NCBI RefSeq assembly: GCF_026151205.1
Contig: NC_087081.1
Coordinates: 1-64,000 of the forward strand
Direction of reading: 5' to 3'
Source: Bolinopsis microptera
Lineage: Eukaryota > Ctenophora > Tentaculata > Lobata > Bolinopsidae
Length of the DNA stretch: 64,000 bases
Shown piece by piece: positions 13,149 to 24,482 of this stretch. Each line of letters opens with the position of its first letter. Within the stretch, counting starts at the first letter, position 1. Below the pieces are notes generated by a model. It was not told where the DNA came from and ran no database searches. It was given only the letters and a program-made list of their open reading frames with translations. Position numbers and translations under genes: made by a program.

Positions 13149-14013
13149 ATTAGTAGAGGCTCTTACGGGCATTGTCTGCTCGATACGTTAGGGACCCCAG
13201 ATACACCTTACTAGACGTATTTTTGACCGTAAAATCGATTGAAAGTGGTTTCAAGATGATTGGACTGATTGTTCTGGGGTAAAATCGCAAAAAACCGATT
13301 TTTGGGCCAAAAATAGGCCAAAAAACCATGTTTTTTGATATTTTGAGCAAGTTAATTTTGTTCGCATGTCGGCAAAACTTGCATAAAGATAGCTAAAAGA
13401 CAGCCGCACAAGATTGTATAAAAATAAAACAAATCCCTCTATTTGTTCTGAGGTAAAAATCCAAAAAAGTGGTAAAAATTTTGACTTTTTTGCTTGAAGT
13501 TTGAATAATTTTTTGCAGTTGTATTAAATCAACCCAAAAATAGTTACATCGTGTTTGCCTAAATTTTTCCTTTCCGAGAAGTACCCACTTCATATACTTT
13601 ATCGAAGTTTGAATATTGTCACTCCGCAAGCGTTTTTGCCAAATTTTCGACGCGCACTACGCGCAAAAGCATTTAGTTGTTATCAATTGGCACCCGCGCG
13701 TTCATCATAAATTTCAAACAGCTATAACTCAGCGAGATTATGTCCGTTCTAGCTCATATTTTCACACTAAATAGAAAATAATGTGATCTTATTGCTGACA
13801 AAATATGAATATAATTACTTTATTTGCCTTAGAGTAATAGACTGTCAAAGTTTAAAACGCGCATTGGTATAGCACGTGACTAATAAGGCCAAATTTATAC
13901 TTCTTAACATATTATCGATCCTTAGACATCATACTATTGTGTCCAATTAGCGGTTAGGTCTCTAAACTCGTAGCAGAAAACACGTCTTTTTGCCCGTAAG
14001 AGCCTCTACTAAA
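13149..14013. mobile_element. Non-autonomous DNA transposon, about 865 bp
   Basis: Both ends carry the same inverted terminal motif: AGTAGAGGCTCTTACGGGCA on the left and TGCCCGTAAGAGCCTCTACT on the right. Flanking AAT on both sides would fit a 3-bp target duplication. The interior has only weak short frames and no transposase, so it must be moved in trans. A truncated inverted relative is at 27466-27817, and a solo end is at about 11662. The superfamily (PIF/Harbinger is one option given a 3-bp duplication) is inference. Confidence 0.65.
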
Positions 14014-14668
14014 TACCCACCAGGTTCTGAAAATAGCACTTTCAACTGCTTTTAAAAATAAGCTATTTCTAATTTTCGATCTGACTGTAACTTCGTCGAT
14101 TAGGCGAGGTTTTACAAGATAAAAAACTTTCATATGCCCCGTTTTAAACATCAAACTGTATTTTAATGTAATCAACGCCACAATGTAATAAAAACTATTT
14201 GTTTGATCAAAACTAAAAATGTCATAGCTGAAATCGATGGATCAGTTTGATAAAAGTTGAAACTAGTATAACGTGCTTCAAACCCCGGGTTGACACTTGG
14301 CCGTAAATCTCTGTTTGACATCTAGAGTTCTAAAGCTTACACACAAGAATTCTAGCAAACGTAATGTATTAAGAGAATACAACGTTAAAGAATTAAATTA
14401 CAAAGAATACAAAAGTAATTTCCACAATCATTGATATAAACAAGATGGATGTTGACGTCTTATTTCGCTGAAGGTACTTTTGTAGAGTATAGCTGTGAAG
14501 TAGGCTTAATTCTTATATCTTTCCATAGACCGTCCTCCAATCTGAAGTTATACAATTGTTATGCAATCTGAATTTTGAAGTTGTAGCAATTCGACTCCTG
14601 AACACCTTTCCTTTCTGTCAATATTTGAACAGCAGGATAATTCTGTGATTAATAATAGTATGAAACCC

Positions 14669-14732
14669 TCAGAATTGTAACCACAAGTCTAGATTTATGA
14701 AAAGAATTTAGACTTGTGGTTACAATTCTGAG
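14669..14732. repeat. Inverted repeat, 24-nt arms
   Basis: CTCAGAATTGTAACCACAAG... at 14669-14692 is mirrored exactly at 14709-14732 around a 16-nt AT-rich loop. No gene context is visible. It could be a hairpin element or an inverted duplication artefact. Confidence 0.8.
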
Positions 14733-15364
14733 TCTCTATCTGTCCTCTGAAACATGTCGGTACCACGTGCCCCCACAAATTATGTTTTAAAGACCCGAGG
14801 GCCACCCTTAAGGGCTTTGGAACCGGTTTATTGAATACAATATGATATACAAATAAACTGCAATCGTAAAATTTATGTCGATACTAACTGAAATAATATA
14901 ATCTGTAGTTAAAATAATAATACTGTCACCTAATTAAGATATATGATATAATTTATAAATAATAAAATAAATATCTCTTTTATTTCCACACTAATTCTAA
15001 CATCAAGCTTTAATTCACACACAAAAACTTTAAATTTTATCAGATTACAAATGTCCTAATATATGCGTCTCTTATCTTTAGCTAAGAAGTTAGGGGTGCA
15101 GCCGTTGTACTTCAATTAAAATAATTGATCACGCCGGATCACGATGTTATTTTATCAAAATCAGCTAGCCATTTAGAATTGATTGCTGAGCTCTGTGCAG
15201 GCTGTACGTGGTACTGTGAAGTGGATGTGTGTCTGAAGTGAGCAGTGACAATCCTTGCGAGTGGTTGTTATCATGATGCGCAGAGATCAAGTTGATGGTC
15301 AAGAAAGCTAGAAGCACACTGTCATGGGTGTTTAGTGTCTTCAAACTCGTGATAGGACCGTAAT

Positions 15365-15922
15365 GACTACCCTATATATAAGTCTTTGGTCAGAAGCCTA
15401 CTAGAGTACTGTTGTCCGCTGTGGGACCCTGTTAAGGTGACTGAGATCCAGCTTTTGGAGGGGGTCCAGCGAACATTCACCGATCGTATATAATGCGGCC
15501 TGGAAAATATGAACTACTGGGAGAGGCTTTCACATCTAAAGCTAATGTCACTGCAGCGCAGAAGGGAACGGTACACTATTCTGATGATGTGGAAGATCCT
15601 TCACAATGTTGTCCCCAATTGCAGCAATATAAGGTTCACAAAAACATCCAGACATGATACCCGAGCAATCATCCCTTCCCTGTCTAGGTCGAGTTCCTCG
15701 AGCAACCAGACACTCTATGACAGCTCATTTGCTGTAAGAGGACCAAAACTGTGGAACAAAGTGCCTGATAATATTAAAGCTGATGCTACGTTTGAGTCGT
15801 TTAAAGTTAGTTTGTCCAAGTTTATTGCTTTGATACCGGACAACCCTCCGACTTCCGGTTATAGCTGCAGCTGGTCTAATTCCCTGGTAGACTACTTGCC
15901 ATCGAGGTGGTCAGAAATCTGA
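15365..15922 (+). pseudogene. LINE reverse transcriptase C-terminal remnant
   Basis: The frame at 15509-15922 reads YWERLSHLKLMSLQRRRERY and then WKILHNVVPN, the standard C-terminal region after the RT domain in Jockey/CR1-type LINEs, and ends with a typical short SRWSEI tail. Just upstream, in another frame, SLVRSLLEYCCPLWDPV is the preceding RT/thumb motif, so the copy is frameshifted as well as 5'-truncated. No RT catalytic motif is left. It is a dead retrotransposon fragment, not a host gene. Confidence 0.85.
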
Positions 15923-17869
15923 TGACCCTTCCTGCTACGAGGATAAACACAACCAAAGTAACAAAATTTAGTATGATATGTGATTGTGCGTGTTGTGCTG
16001 ATAAGGCTTTGATTGAGCGATGTTACAGTTTTTGAAAATAAACATATTGCATGTGCACATAAAAACATTTGATAAACATTAGCACACTACAGTAATGTGT
16101 ACCTTTTTTCGCTCTTGTGAGTTGGTGCATCATATTTCATTTTAGGAAGTCTCCTAAGTGAGAGTCTCCTACAATCAAATATTAGCATATCGCATTAGGC
16201 ACTGGATGATATCAGAGTTGAAGTATTAAATCAGATTTCAGAGCGTACAGATTACAGGGTGTTCAAAAATATTGCAAGGATGTACTTTTGAATAACTCTT
16301 TTTCCACTAGGATTGCAGACTAGGATCAGCTACTACAAAAGTAAACTGCAGTTAAGACAAATGACTTAATTTTGTGAAAAGTTATTGGTAGTTCTAAGGT
16401 TTAATGGCTAATTTTGAGTTATATTTTTCTCGAAGAAATATGGGCAATTTATTTCTTTGTCCTATAATATGGCACACCAAACCATAACGTTTTCCTTGGA
16501 ATTTACTTTGGAAAAACCTGCATGCGCAGTGAGCTAGTAAATTGACGATTATTGAAGTCAAAATTGTGAAACAGTACCAAGGATTAATTAGGTAAATCAC
16601 CCAAATTTGCCTCGGTAGCTAGGGCACTGATTGTGGTTAATATGGGGCCATGGCAACGTGTTATCTAGTTACAAGACCTTGATTTTAGAATTAAATCCCA
16701 CCAAACTTGCATAATATCGAAGATCCCCTGTACTTTAGAGTAATGCTTACGACGTTTGTGAAATCATTCTTAATGGTGAATAATGGAATTATCAAATAAA
16801 TGAAATGGAAAATGGTCTCAAAAAGTCGAAAAATGTGACTAAAATTGTTGTAGACTAAAAATTTGCAAAATTTGTGACTTAAATTATGGTAACCAAATTT
16901 ATTGTGAACCAAATTTATTGGCCCTAAGGTAATACGAGCAGAAGGCTCAGTCTGCTCAATAATAAAAAATACTGACAATAAATCATTGCTTCAAAGTTGG
17001 TTGTAATTGTGGAAAGCTTGAAGGTACACAATTAAGAATAACGAATTTTTACTAACCAGGTTACACTGTTACAGGTAAGACAGTCAGTTTGTTGCAGAGG
17101 TACCTGGTACATTAATCAGCCACAGTCATAGTACATGAACTAAAGCATCTGGCTATGATGTTCATCGCACTTGTCCACCGACCACTGTAGATTATAATAG
17201 CCCCACTTCAAATCATCTCCTAAACAGTTTAAAGCTAAAGCAGTTTAAACGAAGAGTAGCGCAATATATTTTTATCAAGAATAGACCACATTAAAATCAA
17301 TAAAATCTTGGGCTGCAACTTCAAATTGCCACCTCAATCAAAATGAGCACTTGATTCCTACGTGGATAAGAACAATATCCTTTGAGGAGCTATAAAATAA
17401 TGACATTATACATCTTACAATATCATACATTTAAACCACTGCGTGGGGAAGTTAAACATAACTTTCGAGATACAAATCGAAAAGTTCAAACATCTAGACA
17501 AGATATATTACTTACTATTAAGTATCTGTGCTCCCAAAAATCTTAACAACCCTCTAACACCAGGCTAGTAGCCGGCTGTTACGGTAATAGCCCAGCCCTC
17601 TAACACCCCTCTAATAGCCATAACACCACCAGTAGTTATCAGGTATAATCCACGATTCTGCCTTCACTGATTATCAGCCAGTGTCCACAATTATTTAATA
17701 AAGGATAACACTACACAGTGTAACTGTATATATATGATATTGATATTATATTTATGATAAATACAATGTATAAATACATTGTTTAAATTTAAACATAAAA
17801 TCGAGGGTTTAGCTGACACCTACATTTCCCTGGTATCATAAGCCACAATTATTTTTTTACATCACACCA
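15923..17869. other. Intergenic, nothing clear
   Basis: No gene was supported. The phrase AACCAAATTTATTGTGAACC occurs at about 16892 and also near 1684, so a dispersed repeat crosses this stretch. The minus-strand frames at 16394-16600 and 16691-16978 have no recognisable domain. Confidence 0.45.
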
Positions 17870-17879
17870 GTTATCCCCA

Positions 17880-18070
17880 ATCGATGAAGATCATTTTCCA
17901 GATGTCTTGAAAAACTACAGACCAGTGTCAAACCTTGGGGAAACTAATTAAAAGAGAAGGCTACAGGAGCAATGAGCATGTAATGATAACCTCAATTGTC
18001 CTGGACAATATGCTTACAAAAGAGTTCATATTTCACTTGTTATTAAGATAGTGTTAATCATATCTTCATA
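17880..18070 (+). pseudogene. LINE reverse transcriptase N-terminal remnant
   Basis: A decayed reading contains HFPDVLKNYRPVSNLG, the diagnostic start of the LINE RT domain (NYRPVS), followed after frame breaks by NCPGQYAYK and a region corresponding to the conserved Q-x-x-Y-R-x-x-H-S block. Stops and frameshifts interrupt it every few codons. It is too short to assign to a clade and has no intact function. Confidence 0.65.
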
Positions 18071-18194
18071 GCAGCTGATGAAAATATGAACATATTTCTG
18101 TTCTTCAGATTAATAAGTCAAAACCTTCGTCAACCAACCGAGTTATTGTTTCTTGAGGACAAAGAACTGGATGTTTAAATAGGTACCGTGAAAA

Positions 18195-18775
18195 TTGACC
18201 CCCCCCCCCGACAATTGACCCCCTGACAATTGACTTCCCGACAATTGACCACCTATGTAGTTACAATGGGGTCAATTGTCTCGAAATCTAGGGTTTAGTA
18301 CGACAATTGACCACCCGATAATTGACCCCCCAACAATTGACCGCCCGACAATTCACCCCCGACAAGTGACCCCCTAACAATTGACCCCCATGTAATTACA
18401 CTGGGATCCATTGATCGGGTCAGGGTCAGGGTCAGGGTCAGGGTCAGGGTCAGGGTCAGGGTCAGGGTCAGGGTCAGGGTCAGGGTCAGGGTCAGGGTCA
18501 GGGTCAGGGTCAGGGTCAGGGTCAGGGTCAGGGTCAGGGTCAGGGTCAGGGTCAGGGTCAGGGTCAGGGTCAGGGTCAGGGTCAGGGTCAGGGTCAGGGT
18601 CAGGGTCAGGGTCAGGGTCAGGGTCAGGGTCAGGGTCAGGGTCAGGGTTAATTGTATTAAATTATATTGTCGGGAGGCCAATTGTCGGGGGTCAATTGTC
18701 GGGGGGATGATTGTTGGTGGGGGGGGGGGGGGTCAATTGTCGTGGGGGACAATTGTCGGGGGTTAATTGTTGCCC
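18195..18775. repeat. TCAGGG satellite between inverted GACAATTGACC arrays
   Basis: The core at about 18417-18650 is 38-39 uninterrupted copies of TCAGGG, a one-base variant of the TTAGGG telomere unit. To its left (18195-18400) are degenerate repeats of CCCCGACAATTGACC; to its right (18655-18775) the same motif returns in inverted form (GGTCAATTGTCGGGG), including a long G run at 18718-18731. The whole block is therefore roughly mirror-symmetric. Frames through it encode only Gly-Ser or Leu-Thr repeats and are not genes. Confidence 0.9.
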
Positions 18776-18949
18776 ACCCGTTTAAATACTATCTGCAGCT
18801 AATGTAGTACATGATTCTAAAACTAATATAAATAATTCTAAAACTCAAATTAAAGTCTTTCGGTCTAATATAGTACTGCTCAATGGGATGGTGTTGAAAT
18901 CGCTCATAAAACATTAGTAATGTTTGTGCCTACTATTAAAAGCCAGGGA

Positions 18950-19575
18950 GTGTTTTAGACGAGATTTGTAGTGAAATCAACAAGAAAATGTACGAGGAAA
19001 TTCAATCTTGCAATTTAATAAACAAGAGATCAGTAACGAAAGAGAAACCATGCGAATGGTTGGAAACTGTCTGTTGTATTTTGGACCAGTTCAGTATCAC
19101 CTGGCTATGGAAGGCGATACCTCTTGCAGAAGAAATTGACAAGTTGAAAAGTGAGAAGATTTCAGATCAGAGTATTATCATCGATCTTCAGAATAAGGCT
19201 ATTGAAAAAAGCAACAAACAGTTCAAATCAATGCAGAATACCGTGCAAACGGAGATGAAAAGCTACTTTTCAGTCGTTAGAAAAAGCATCAATGCTGCTT
19301 GCGCCCCAAAGAAGATCCACGCTGCAATTAAAAAAGTAGAAAACCAGATTGAGTGAAGCAAGAACGCAATCATTTATGGTCTATCAGAATCAGAGAACGA
19401 GCAACTGCTGAGTAAAGTTGAGGAGGTTCTGAATGAAATTAGTGAGAAGCCTTTAGTCAGGGACTGCTGCTGTATTGGAGCTCCGAAAGAAAATGTATCC
19501 AGACCAGTAAAGTTCACATTGAACAGTTCTGACCATGCAACACCAGTGATCAGAAACACCAGTGCAGTAGTGAAA
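18950..19575 (+). pseudogene. LINE ORF1 remnant, 5' portion (split by a later insertion)
   Basis: A frame from about 18950 gives a helical, coiled-coil-like stretch (EEIDKLKSEKISDQSIIIDL), then after one in-frame TGA (19354-19356) reads KNAIIYGLSESENEQLL and RPVKFTLNSSDHA. This is the RRM-like core of LINE ORF1 proteins, which usually have NVIIYGLPE and RPVKV motifs. The reading breaks off at about 19575 at the edge of the minus-strand LINE. Its continuation is found at 26087-26239, 6.5 kb away. Dead element. Confidence 0.75.
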
Positions 19576-21128
19576 CAAATTTAAAATTTTATCCTTTATT
19601 TTACAATCATAATATAATAATATTTATAAGCCTCCGTTTTGAAAGTTTTAAATTTTAATACATTCACATTTCTATTCAAAATTCAATTTTATGTACAAGT
19701 CAATAACTGGCCGCCAAAGCCGCGCATTCTTGAAAACAGGATTAACTTGATTATAGTTATACGACTATGTAAATTAAAAACTATCCGTGGTTTTTTCTTT
19801 TAAATAAATAAATTATAATTTTACCTAAGTCCAAAGCCAGCTTTGAAAAATTTACTATTAAATCATAATATATCGTCAACTTTAAATATTTACAATGCAA
19901 CAATTCATTAATCTGTAAACACGCGTACTCCAGCCCCTAAACGCATAAATTGTTATGCGGCGCGGCTCAAGCCGCGCACGCACGTATTATTTTATACTGT
20001 TTGCTTTCTAATAAATATCGTGCCAATGTGTACGTCTAAATTGTAAACGTTCATGTTTTGTGTAAAGTGAATCCAATTGGGACTAGTGACAAGGATAAGG
20101 ACCCAAGTGCCTGTACGGCTTTTTCGGGCCCCTGTGGACCACTACTCTTGTAATCACTCTACAACATTGAACATCTATATAATATCTACTACGTCATTTG
20201 GCAATTATTGTCATTAATCTAACTTTCTAATTAATTGCCGAGGGGGAAGAGTAAACGCTTCACATTAAAATTCAATATACAAAATTCAAAACCATCAATA
20301 CGGTATTAAATATTATGGACAAGTCTATAGATCTATTTCGTAGTCATATATTCACATGATTTGCTTTATATTATATTATCTTAATACTGTAATGAAGTAC
20401 AGTAGGATTTGTGTTTCGAGAAAGAAAGGTTGCGGTCAAATTATTAACAAAAGTAAACAAAAGTCCATCAGGGACTCCGTGGAGTCGAAAAAGGTACACG
20501 GCTGCTGTCTGGTGCTGCTAGGCATTTATTGATCAAGATGTTTTATTGTATTGATTTATAATGATTCTATTGTTCGTGACTAATCAAGTTCTAAGTGGAG
20601 GTATAAAGTGCTGCTCAAGATACTTCGTCATCTCATGTCCAGTATAATGATTAAGATAGTATACAATGCAGTTTTAGTAGTTGACCCATACAGTTAAGTC
20701 CGTCATAACTCACAATCGTTAAGTCGTCGGTCAATTGTCAAAGTCGTTGTGTGTTTATTCGTTGAGATAGCAGTAAGATAAGATGTTACGCGCGCGCGCG
20801 TTTAATCCCGTCGACGTGAAATGTGACAATGAAAACGCTACAGAATTATTATTTTCGCGCGTTACGTAGAGTTTACCAGTGTGTAATACTAGTTAACACT
20901 GGGTGTACACTGAGTGTAAGTGTAAGTTTCATATACAAGCCGTTGAATATTTCCAATTTTGAGTGTATCGTGAGCATGTTTTACAGTGCGATTGCTCGGT
21001 ACTAGTGTGTTTGTGTATATATATATATATATCATTTGTGGAGTATGGTGTAAGTAATGTTTTTGGTTGGAGTGCAGTGGTTATATGTACGAGAAAAGAT
21101 ATATGGTCATTTTAGTAACTCACATAAA
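19576..21128 (-). other. Presumed 3' untranslated region of the AlkB-SGNH LINE
   Basis: This stretch follows the ORF2 stop in the sense (minus) direction. It contains GC-rich islands such as a CGCGCGCGCG run near 20790 and an (AT)n run near 21017. It is long for a LINE 3' UTR, so other insertions could be nested in it. No separate gene was seen; the plus-strand frames at 20823-21005 and 21067-21294 are incidental. Confidence 0.45.
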
Positions 21129-24100
21129 TCAGAACTTGAGCTCATTTGTGGCAAAATTAAGCTCACACCAATCAAGTGTATCATGCTTGAATTGCAATTC
21201 TCGTAAGGCAATTTTCAATATATTCTTAAACCCGTTTGTCGGAGTATTAAAACTTATCTTACTTGATGTTTGTCGACAGCTGTTCCACATGTAGGATGAT
21301 TGGTAGATGAATTGTGAGGATGGTTGTGATGTAATGAAATAATCCTCTCGTCGTGGTGACCTGTTAAATGATGAGTACAGTGATAATGGTTCCTCTAACT
21401 TATTAATTTTGAATAGTTCTAAGAGACAAGTGTACTTGTACAGATTGTGGACCGTCAACAACCTGTGGGTTTTAAACAAGGGCTTGGAGTGTTCTTTTTG
21501 GTAAAAGTCCACCCCCAGTCTTTGCTTATCAACAGGTCGTGTTCGGGCACACGTTTTAAACTTCTCTAGGTAAGCTTCTCTATCCCCAAACAGAATTCTT
21601 ATACACTTTTTCTGTGTTTTAAAGATAGGTTCAAGTCGGTTATTGCTAATACCACCCCACACAGATATTCCAAATCCTAAATGTGATTCAAATAGAGTAT
21701 GATATAAATCCTTATAATACTGCTTTGGGACAATGTGTCGTATTCTGCACAGCTTTCCTACTTCGCATTTAAGTTTTGAGTTAAGTGACTGCGTATGTGA
21801 TTTCCAGTTAAGTTGGTCGTCAATAATAACGCCTAGAAATTTAGCTTCTTGAACTCTTTTAATAACTACATTATTTAAAGTTAGTATGTTCTCGTCATTT
21901 TCTACTTCCTCTTTGGCCCGTGAGGGTTTAAAATGAATAAAACAACATTTCTTAATGTTAATATGTAATAAGTTTAGTTTCATATACTTGTACACAAATG
22001 ATAGAACTTCATTTCCTTTTTCGTATAGTCTTTTGACACATGTGTCTTCTATAAATATGTTAGTGTCGTCGGCAAATAGTATAAACTTTCCTATAATTGA
22101 TGAGTTACGGATGTCATTAATATAAATAATAAAAAGTAAGGGACCAAGACAGCTCCCCTGCGGCACTCCATAGACTACTGGAAGTTTCTCGGATTCTTCA
22201 CCTAATACCGAGACATACTGGTATCTGTTCGACAGGTAACTTGCTATAAGGTTATTTGCATTTCCACGGATTCCATAATTTTCTAACTTATGCAGTAACT
22301 TTTCATGTGATATTGTATCAAAGGCTTTACTAAGATCAATAAATATTCCAAGAACGTGTTGTTTTTTCTTGAGGCAAGATTCTACGTGGTTCACTGAGTA
22401 ATTTAGGGCATAACTGGTCGAGTGATTTTTACGGAATCCGTACTGGTTTTCATATAAGGAGTTCTGTGAATGAAAGAAGCTGTATAATCTATTGAATATA
22501 ATCTTTTCAAATATTTTACCAAACACAGCTAGCGTTGATACAGGTCTATAGTTTTCAAGGAGTTCCTGGTTATCTTTCTTGTAAATGGGACTAATCCTTC
22601 CAACTTTAAGGTCATCTGGAAATATGCCATCTTTCATACATTCGTTATACAGTACAGTGAGTAAAGGAGTAACTATTTTAGAGGACTGCTTAATTACATG
22701 AATCGGTATGTCACTTGCCTTGCCATTTTTAAGTTCAGATATGATTTTGCTAACCTCGTCTGTTGTGCAGTCATGCATGTAAATGCTGGAAGTGTTTGAA
22801 AGCGGTAGATAATCATAGAAACTAGGTATACTGTTTATGTTAATTTGTCCAAGATCATTGTAAGCGGTATTTAGGTCAGAGGCTAATGATACAAAATATT
22901 TATTGAATTCGTTTGCTATGATCCTTCTATTTGTTATCTTAACGTTGTCTATGGTGAACAGCGGCTTTATTTCACGCCGCCGTTTACCTCTTATACGATT
23001 TATTAGTTCCCAGGTCTTTTTACTATCACCGCTATTTTCAGCAAATTTACCAGAGAAGTATTCTGTTTTCACAGTTTGACGTGTTTTCTTTAGGACTTTT
23101 CTGTATTCTTTGTAGATAAGGTAGCGACTACGTTTTAGTGAGCATTCAGGGCACTGGCAAATGCCGCCCTTGTTATCAGTTTCCCCGAGTTTACATTTTC
23201 TATTTCTTATCTCAACCCAATTTTCGTACAGTTTATGCTGATTATTAATTGAGCAAATGAGACCGGGAGTTATCCAAGGGTTAACCTGAACAGTTCTCTT
23301 AGAGGTTTTCGGGGTCTCTAATTTAAACGATTTTTCGACGCAGTTTTTGTAAGTGTCATGGAATTCAGTAAAGTTATGGATTGTTTTAGTTTTAAGCTCA
23401 TCTTCAAGATCCACTAGGAAGCCGTTAACATTTGATTGACAGAAGTCGTAATATTGTTTAAAAGAAGTTTTTTCAGAGTTGACTTCAACATTCCAGTTAA
23501 ATGTGTTAAAAATAGGTGAGTGATGAGTTATTCGTTCTTTTAGGGTGCCTGAAGTAATCACATTCTCAATATCGTTAGTAATAATGTTATCTATGCAGGA
23601 TGCTTTACAGCCTGGTTTTTCGTGGGTAACAATAGATATTAACGGACAAAATCCTCTACTGAATAATATTTCTTCATATTTTTGAACATTTTTGTTATCT
23701 TTATCATGAAGATCGATATTAAAGTCTCCAGCTAGATAACTAAACTTCGGCATGTGATCAAGAAGGTTAGAAAGTTCAACTAGAGCTTGGGAAATACAGC
23801 CACTTGGTGGACGATACAAAACACCTACATTAACAGGTTGATCTTCGTTACTTAATGATAAGACAAGTATTTCTAGATGTTCTGTGACTTGTGATATATT
23901 CTCAATTACAGTAGCATTTAATTTATCGTCAACATAAAGGGCTACTCCAGTGCCCTTTTGTTTGTTAGGTGCTGTGTCCTGATAGTAACTATTATAACCG
24001 TCGAGCTGAAATAGATTGCTTAATTCTTTTCCAGTGTTGGTTTCAGCTAGGGCTATTACGGAGAATTTTGTTTTGTACCTACAGGTTTCAATGGCAAGGT

Positions 24101-24482
24101 TGTCAAAATTTGATTTATTTCCATCAATATTTTGAAAGAGAATAGATGATTGTTTCTTTACTTGGTTGCAGAGAATATTTGTAAGGTCAGATGCAGTGTA
24201 TGAGTTACAATCATTTAAAGTATTTGAGATTTTGGTTGTGTATTCGTCTAGGTTGTTGTCGTCGTCGTCATTGTCAGTGAGTAGTTTAAATGGGTTGTAT
24301 TTAACCTTGTCTAAATGGATACAACGAGTACAGTAAAACTCATTAGATTGGCTATTTGGATTTGATTTGCGATAGCATTTATGGTGCATTATGCAGTCAC
24401 AGTGAAAACATTCAACTATTGTTTGGCCGATGACTATGTTCTTAGAACAGACAGGACATACCTCCTTAATGAGGGGAGTCAT
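21129..24482 (-). CDS. LINE ORF2: PHD finger, endonuclease, reverse transcriptase (1117 aa)
   Basis: Replication protein of the LINE. Residues 9-54 hold a C4HC3 PHD-like zinc finger (CPVC, CFHC, HHKC, YCTRC). An apurinic-type endonuclease follows: FQNIDGN near 115, ALAETN near 144, YRPPSG, AGDFNID near 250, DNIITND and ITHHSPI near 320. The last motif normally reads SDHxPI, so the residue before the catalytic His is His instead of Asp. The RT domain begins around 600 with YRPVST, then GFRKNHST, FIDLSKAFDTI, GVPQGSCLGPLLF, the catalytic FADD near 800, and LGVIIDDQLNW. The C-terminus is the usual LINE tail. The endonuclease would nick the target and the RT prime cDNA there. The start ATG overlaps the ORF1 stop as ATGA. 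No stops or frameshifts, so it may be active. Confidence 0.95.
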   Translation of the reverse strand: MTPLIKEVCPVCSKNIVIGQTIVECFHCDCIMHHKCYRKSNPNSQSNEFYCTRCIHLDKVKYNPFKLLTDNDDDDNNLDEYTTKISNTLNDCNSYTASDLTNILCNQVKKQSSILFQNIDGNKSNFDNLAIETCRYKTKFSVIALAETNTGKELSNLFQLDGYNSYYQDTAPNKQKGTGVALYVDDKLNATVIENISQVTEHLEILVLSLSNEDQPVNVGVLYRPPSGCISQALVELSNLLDHMPKFSYLAGDFNIDLHDKDNKNVQKYEEILFSRGFCPLISIVTHEKPGCKASCIDNIITNDIENVITSGTLKERITHHSPIFNTFNWNVEVNSEKTSFKQYYDFCQSNVNGFLVDLEDELKTKTIHNFTEFHDTYKNCVEKSFKLETPKTSKRTVQVNPWITPGLICSINNQHKLYENWVEIRNRKCKLGETDNKGGICQCPECSLKRSRYLIYKEYRKVLKKTRQTVKTEYFSGKFAENSGDSKKTWELINRIRGKRRREIKPLFTIDNVKITNRRIIANEFNKYFVSLASDLNTAYNDLGQININSIPSFYDYLPLSNTSSIYMHDCTTDEVSKIISELKNGKASDIPIHVIKQSSKIVTPLLTVLYNECMKDGIFPDDLKVGRISPIYKKDNQELLENYRPVSTLAVFGKIFEKIIFNRLYSFFHSQNSLYENQYGFRKNHSTSYALNYSVNHVESCLKKKQHVLGIFIDLSKAFDTISHEKLLHKLENYGIRGNANNLIASYLSNRYQYVSVLGEESEKLPVVYGVPQGSCLGPLLFIIYINDIRNSSIIGKFILFADDTNIFIEDTCVKRLYEKGNEVLSFVYKYMKLNLLHINIKKCCFIHFKPSRAKEEVENDENILTLNNVVIKRVQEAKFLGVIIDDQLNWKSHTQSLNSKLKCEVGKLCRIRHIVPKQYYKDLYHTLFESHLGFGISVWGGISNNRLEPIFKTQKKCIRILFGDREAYLEKFKTCARTRPVDKQRLGVDFYQKEHSKPLFKTHRLLTVHNLYKYTCLLELFKINKLEEPLSLYSSFNRSPRREDYFITSQPSSQFIYQSSYMWNSCRQTSSKISFNTPTNGFKNILKIALRELQFKHDTLDWCELNFATNELKF

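Noticed and set aside
18295-18710. Gly-Ser and Leu-Thr repeat proteins on the two strands
   Set aside because: Produced by the TCAGGG satellite being a multiple of three in length.
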